A stretch of 34,438 nucleotides of DNA from the NCBI GenBank assembly GCA_947629925.1, contig CANRFO010000024.1, forward strand, positions 1-34,438, written 5' to 3'. The notes under the pieces are model-generated. The model did not search any database and was not told the origin of the DNA. It saw only the letters and a list, made by a program, of their open reading frames with translations. Source of the stretch: an uncultured Ruminiclostridium sp. Lineage in GTDB: Bacteria > Bacillota > Clostridia > Oscillospirales > Ruminococcaceae. This document shows, piece after piece, positions 31,162-34,438 of the stretch. A program made the position numbers and the translations under genes. The first letter of the stretch is position 1. Each line of letters starts with the position of its first letter.

Positions 31162-31799
31162 TGATCATTAAAGCAATATCTGCAAGCGAAATCAGTAAAG
31201 CTTCTGTTTCCGAAAATAAATACTTTGACCCTGATAAAAGAGTTGATGTCAATCAGAAGCATAATATGAAAGAAAGTTCACGATACGATGTAGATAAAAG
31301 AGTGCCTGTAACAGAGAATATCGGCACAACCTCAAACGAAAGAATTGATTTCGCCAGCCATAGTAATGGCAAATGGTCCGGAGAACCCGGCAATTCGTCT
31401 TTTACTCCTGATTTGCCGGAAGCTAAAGAAAGACTTCGTGAATATGAACAAGAGTGCATAGATTATAAAGAAGGAAATCCTGACTTTTCAAACTGCTCTG
31501 AGGCAACGGTCGAGATAGAAAATATGTCATCCGACAGAGCAAGTAATTTCAGGCAAGCTGACAAAGCTTGCGCTGAAAAATGGAATACTGAAGCCAAAGA
31601 TAATCAAACAGATTGGACAGCAAAAGAAGTCAAAGAATGGAGAACAGAAAATATGTGTTCTTGGCATGAACGCATTGATATGCAAACAATGGATTTAGTG
31701 CCAAGAGAGATACACGATGAATGCAAGCATTATGGCGGCGTAGCTGAATGTAAACGATTTGAAGCTATTGCAAAACTTGGAGGTGAATTTGATGAATAA
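31161..31799 (+). CDS. HNH/Endo VII-superfamily nuclease toxin
   Basis: The 212-residue product starts at the ATG overlapping the ATPase stop, with GGAGG before it. Residues 69-205 fit the polymorphic-toxin nuclease pattern: NGKWSGEPGNSSFTPD, IDYKEGNPDFS, RASNFRQADKACAEKW, then SWHERIDMQTMDLVPREIHD and HYGGVAE. The putative active residues are H169, D173, H185 and H190 with the GG at 192-193. The 50-residue N-terminus has no signal peptide, LXG or PAAR part but carries two similar motifs, FDPDKRVDV (22-30) and YDVDKRVPV (42-50). It probably cuts DNA or RNA. The following gene looks like its immunity protein. Confidence 0.82.
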   Translation: MIIKAISASEISKASVSENKYFDPDKRVDVNQKHNMKESSRYDVDKRVPVTENIGTTSNERIDFASHSNGKWSGEPGNSSFTPDLPEAKERLREYEQECIDYKEGNPDFSNCSEATVEIENMSSDRASNFRQADKACAEKWNTEAKDNQTDWTAKEVKEWRTENMCSWHERIDMQTMDLVPREIHDECKHYGGVAECKRFEAIAKLGGEFDE

Positions 31800-32160
31800 A
31801 GAAGTCATAATATGGGACAGAAAAATTAACATTCGTATAGACTATGATCTTTATGATAACGAAACAGCTACTGACGAACAGAAACAAAGATTAGAGGAAT
31901 TTATAAATAACACCCATCTGTTAAGTGACAAAACACATATTTATGATTATTGTATAAAAAATAACAGTAAAGAGATAGGAAACCATATAAATAATATTTT
32001 TAAATATGTAGCTCCGATTTCTATTTTAATACCCAGATCTGAACAAAACAAGCGTATTATTTTACTTTGTAATTACAAGTTTGATATTGAACACGGAATA
32101 GCGATAGTTTTTGAAAATAATACCTTTTCTAAAATTGTCAAGCAGGATGATGTTCTTTAA
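31792..32160 (+). CDS. Probable immunity protein (DUF6985-like)
   Basis: I start at the ATG at 31792, six bases after GGAGGTG, overlapping the toxin end by eight bases; 122 residues. The C-terminal part, LCNYKFDIEHGIAIVFENNT, matches the (D/N)-x-EHG-x-x-(I/V) pattern of small proteins found beside bacterial toxins and annotated as DUF6985-type immunity proteins. A preceding IFKYVAPISILIPR strand region is also typical. It should bind and block the nuclease encoded just upstream. It is not itself an enzyme as far as can be seen. Confidence 0.7.
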   Translation: MNKEVIIWDRKINIRIDYDLYDNETATDEQKQRLEEFINNTHLLSDKTHIYDYCIKNNSKEIGNHINNIFKYVAPISILIPRSEQNKRIILLCNYKFDIEHGIAIVFENNTFSKIVKQDDVL

Positions 32161-32177
32161 ATTTCTGCATAAAAAGC

Positions 32178-32217
32178 AAAGAGCAGTACCGCAATTAAGC
32201 GATACTGCTCTTTTTTT
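32178..32217. terminator. Bidirectional terminator between the toxin operon and hsdR
   Basis: AAAGAGCAGTA (32178-32188) pairs with TACTGCTCTTT (32203-32213), with an inner CGC/GCG pairing. T runs on the plus strand and the A run (AAAAAGCAAA) on the other side allow termination from both directions. The operon ends about 20 bases before it and hsdR ends about 110 bases beyond. Confidence 0.88.
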
Positions 32218-32329
32218 ACATTAACTACTGGTTATCTTAAAGTTTTAGGTTAAAAACTTCTTTATATATCTCATTGTTAAGAACAATTCGGGTTAATTAT
32301 TATAGGCTTTTACTATCGCTGTGTTTTTA

Positions 32330-34438
32330 TTACTTTGCATACTTCTTAAAATTCTCTGCCTGTTCAAGCACTTCCTTATAAACGTCATCCAATGTAACCG
32401 GTGGATAATCAAATTCGTCAAGGAGTAAAATCAAATCCACCTGCAAATTTGCCTTGATGTCCTCACGAGTTGCCCAATCGGTATATTTTGATTTATCATC
32501 AACGATTATCTTAATGCGCTTAGACAACTCAACCATTTTGTCGTCGGGATACTCAAATTCATACTTTTTGGAAACAGCTTTAAGAATGTCAAAGAACGCT
32601 TTTTCCTCATAGTCGATCCCCATACTTTGGAAAGAGTTTTTCTCTTTCTTTAATTCCTCTAATAATTGAGCGAGTTGTTCTGCTACATCATCAAGGACTT
32701 CATTGGCATACGCTTCGTCTCTGCGGCGATTGTTGTACTCATCAACGACTTTTTTCAGCCTGTCAGCAAATTCGACGCCCATTATCTTATTTACCTTTTT
32801 AAACTCGTCAATTGCTTGAGAGAGTAACCTTTGAAGTATCTTAATCTTTGTGTTTGGAAGCTGAATAGCATTAATTTTATCCATATACTCATCACTGAAT
32901 ATATCGACCGCAATATGCTTACCACTTTCAAATAGCTCTTCGATACCGTCAGACTGTATGGCTCCCTCCATCATTTCACGCACACGGGTGTTCATCTGTG
33001 AGATATCTGGAGCGTCACCCTTAGTCAACTTAAATAGTATAGATCGGACGGTGCAATAAAAGTGAATATAGTCCTTTTCTTCATCAGAGATATTTTCGTT
33101 TGAACTACACAGGTTAAACGCTTGTTTCATTCTCTTAACCGCAGCCATAAACCTTGTTTCCAGTTCATCGGAAAGCTGGACATATTCAACTGCTCGATTG
33201 AGACAGGCAAGCTGTTCCACCGGCAAACCTACAAAAAAGTCTTTGCTGTTGAAATTGTGAAACATCTGACCTAGGACTTCCAACTGGTCTTTCACAATTG
33301 TCACGCATTGTTCAACGCCCTCAAATTCCTCGCTCTCAAAGTTCGTATACTTTTTAAGGGCGGTGTTCATATTCTTTTTTATGCCGATATAATCGACAAT
33401 CAACCCCTTGTCTTTACCTTCGCAAACACGGTTGACACGGGAAATCGTCTGTATCAAGGTATGCTGCTGAATAGGCTTGTCTATGTAAATCGTATCCAGT
33501 TCGGGAACATCAAAGCCGGTTAGCCACATATCCACGACAATCGCAATCTTGAAATTAGACTTCGGATTTTTGAACTGACGGTCAAATTCCTTGCGGTCGT
33601 CTTTTGTGCCGAGCATATCAAACAGTTCTTTTTCGTCGTCCTTGTTGCGGGTCATCACCAGCTTGATTTTTTCTATCGGCTTTAACTCTTTTTTATCTTT
33701 ATCATTGAGTACAACGCCATCGAAGCAGATTTTCTTTTCTGCCCATTCGGGTCTCAGCTCTGTGACTATTTTATAAAAGTCATATGCTATATAACGGTTG
33801 GCACATACAAATAGCGCTTTTCCCGCAACAGTCGCACCATCACTAACACGAGTTTCATAGTGATTGATAAAGTCCTCGGCAACCGCACGGAGAATGTCGG
33901 GGTCTCCGATGATGGCTTCCATCTTGGCTACTGCCTTTTGGCTTTCCTCAATTTGATATTCGTTTGCGCCCTCCTGCTCACATAAGGCGTAATATTTTTC
34001 AATTTCTCTGACCTTGTCGTTATCAAGCATGACCTTTGCAGCCCGACCGTCATAAACAAGATTGACCGTAATGCCGTCACGCACTGCTTCGGTCATCGTA
34101 TAGGCGTCAACGACGCCACCAAACACTTCAAGCGTCCCATCAACCGGTGTTCCCGTAAATCCTACATAGGTAGCGTTGGGGAGAGAGTCATGCAGATATT
34201 TTGCAAATCCGTATTTTCTTTCTACACCTGTTTCTGTCACTCGGACCTTTTGGTCGAGATTGATTTGGCTTCTGTGCGCCTCGTCGGAAATACAGATAAC
34301 ATTGGCTCTGTCTGTAAGAAGCTGCAAATCCTCGGTAAATTTCTGTATTGTCGTTAGGTAAACGCCGCCGCTTTCTCTGCCTTGCAGTTCTTCACGCAGC
34401 TTTTCACGAGACTCTATGCTTACAACAGTCTCGTCACC
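32330..34438 (-). CDS. hsdR: Type I restriction enzyme HsdR subunit, N-terminus outside window
   Basis: The frame runs from its stop at 32330 to the right edge and continues beyond it, so 702 C-terminal residues are visible. Superfamily 2 motor motifs are in order: VYLTTIQKF, the DEAH box in VICISDEAHRSQ, TYVGFTGTP, FVCANRYIAYDFYK, then WLTGFDVPELDTIYID and QQHTLIQTISRVNR. The HsdR C-terminal helical domain follows (FADRLKKVVDEYNNRRRDEA). HsdR translocates and cuts unmodified DNA with HsdM and HsdS. The N-terminal nuclease domain and Walker A lie outside the window. No frame breaks are visible. Confidence 0.93.
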   Translation of the reverse strand, partial: GDETVVSIESREKLREELQGRESGGVYLTTIQKFTEDLQLLTDRANVICISDEAHRSQINLDQKVRVTETGVERKYGFAKYLHDSLPNATYVGFTGTPVDGTLEVFGGVVDAYTMTEAVRDGITVNLVYDGRAAKVMLDNDKVREIEKYYALCEQEGANEYQIEESQKAVAKMEAIIGDPDILRAVAEDFINHYETRVSDGATVAGKALFVCANRYIAYDFYKIVTELRPEWAEKKICFDGVVLNDKDKKELKPIEKIKLVMTRNKDDEKELFDMLGTKDDRKEFDRQFKNPKSNFKIAIVVDMWLTGFDVPELDTIYIDKPIQQHTLIQTISRVNRVCEGKDKGLIVDYIGIKKNMNTALKKYTNFESEEFEGVEQCVTIVKDQLEVLGQMFHNFNSKDFFVGLPVEQLACLNRAVEYVQLSDELETRFMAAVKRMKQAFNLCSSNENISDEEKDYIHFYCTVRSILFKLTKGDAPDISQMNTRVREMMEGAIQSDGIEELFESGKHIAVDIFSDEYMDKINAIQLPNTKIKILQRLLSQAIDEFKKVNKIMGVEFADRLKKVVDEYNNRRRDEAYANEVLDDVAEQLAQLLEELKKEKNSFQSMGIDYEEKAFFDILKAVSKKYEFEYPDDKMVELSKRIKIIVDDKSKYTDWATREDIKANLQVDLILLLDEFDYPPVTLDDVYKEVLEQAENFKKYAK

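Noticed and set aside
1-34438. CRISPR arrays, tRNA and rRNA genes
   Set aside because: No regularly spaced direct repeats were seen on reading, and no tRNA- or rRNA-like segment was recognised.

Overview
The window reads as low-to-mid GC Bacillota (Clostridia, Ruminococcus/Oscillospiraceae-like) DNA. The grounds are strong AGGAGG-type ribosome sites, consensus TTGACA/TATAAT promoters, frequent GTG/TTG starts, and phage, ABC-transporter and restriction families typical of gut Clostridia. The species call is inference. The left 19.8 kb is most of one siphovirus-type prophage. After it come the remains of a second mobile element, an ABC-transporter cassette, and an AT-rich accessory or defence-type island that runs into a type I restriction gene cut by the right edge.

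Prophage, late genes (1-10947, almost all minus strand, so transcription runs right to left): ArpU-like late regulator, a small orphan gene, HNH endonuclease, small terminase, an orphan gene, large terminase, HK97 portal, ClpP-type protease, HK97 major capsid, head fibre, head-tail connector, head closure, HK97-gp10-like, tail terminator, major tail protein, and the tail assembly chaperone pair G/GT. G/GT is made through a clear programmed -1 frameshift (A AAA AAC followed by a 10-bp hairpin). A HicAB toxin-antitoxin pair with its own perfect promoter and a terminator is inserted on the opposite strand between the terminase genes.

Prophage, early and lysogeny genes (10944-19859): an HUH-type replication endonuclease lies next to a 280-base spacer full of inverted repeats, including a perfect 17-bp hairpin that is a candidate origin. 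Further up are small membrane proteins, a DUF3102-like coiled-coil protein, PcfJ-like and PcfK-like proteins, an excisionase-like HTH protein and a Cro-like protein. A divergent switch with two near-perfect promoters separates these from the plus-strand lysogeny operon: S24-type CI repressor, a voltage-gated potassium channel translationally coupled to it, and a tyrosine integrase. The integrase has lost its catalytic tyrosine.

Middle (19860-24100): a decayed large serine recombinase lies tail-to-tail with the broken integrase. It is followed by a GntR(YtrA)-type regulator, an ABC ATPase and an ABC-2 permease that form one operon and end at a strong terminator. About 850 bases with no convincing gene follow.

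Right (24914-32217): a tightly packed four-gene operon encodes a dynamin-like GTPase, a 1194-residue HerA/FtsK-like ATPase with a long Ser/Thr-rich insert, a small HNH/Endo VII (WHE-type) nuclease toxin, and a small protein that looks like its immunity partner. It ends at a bidirectional terminator. I read this as the most interesting object in the window: a membrane-remodelling GTPase and a ring ATPase built into the same transcript as a nuclease and its immunity protein. It could be a toxin-export machine or a defence system. The other side of the terminator carries the C-terminal two thirds of HsdR, which fits a defence island.
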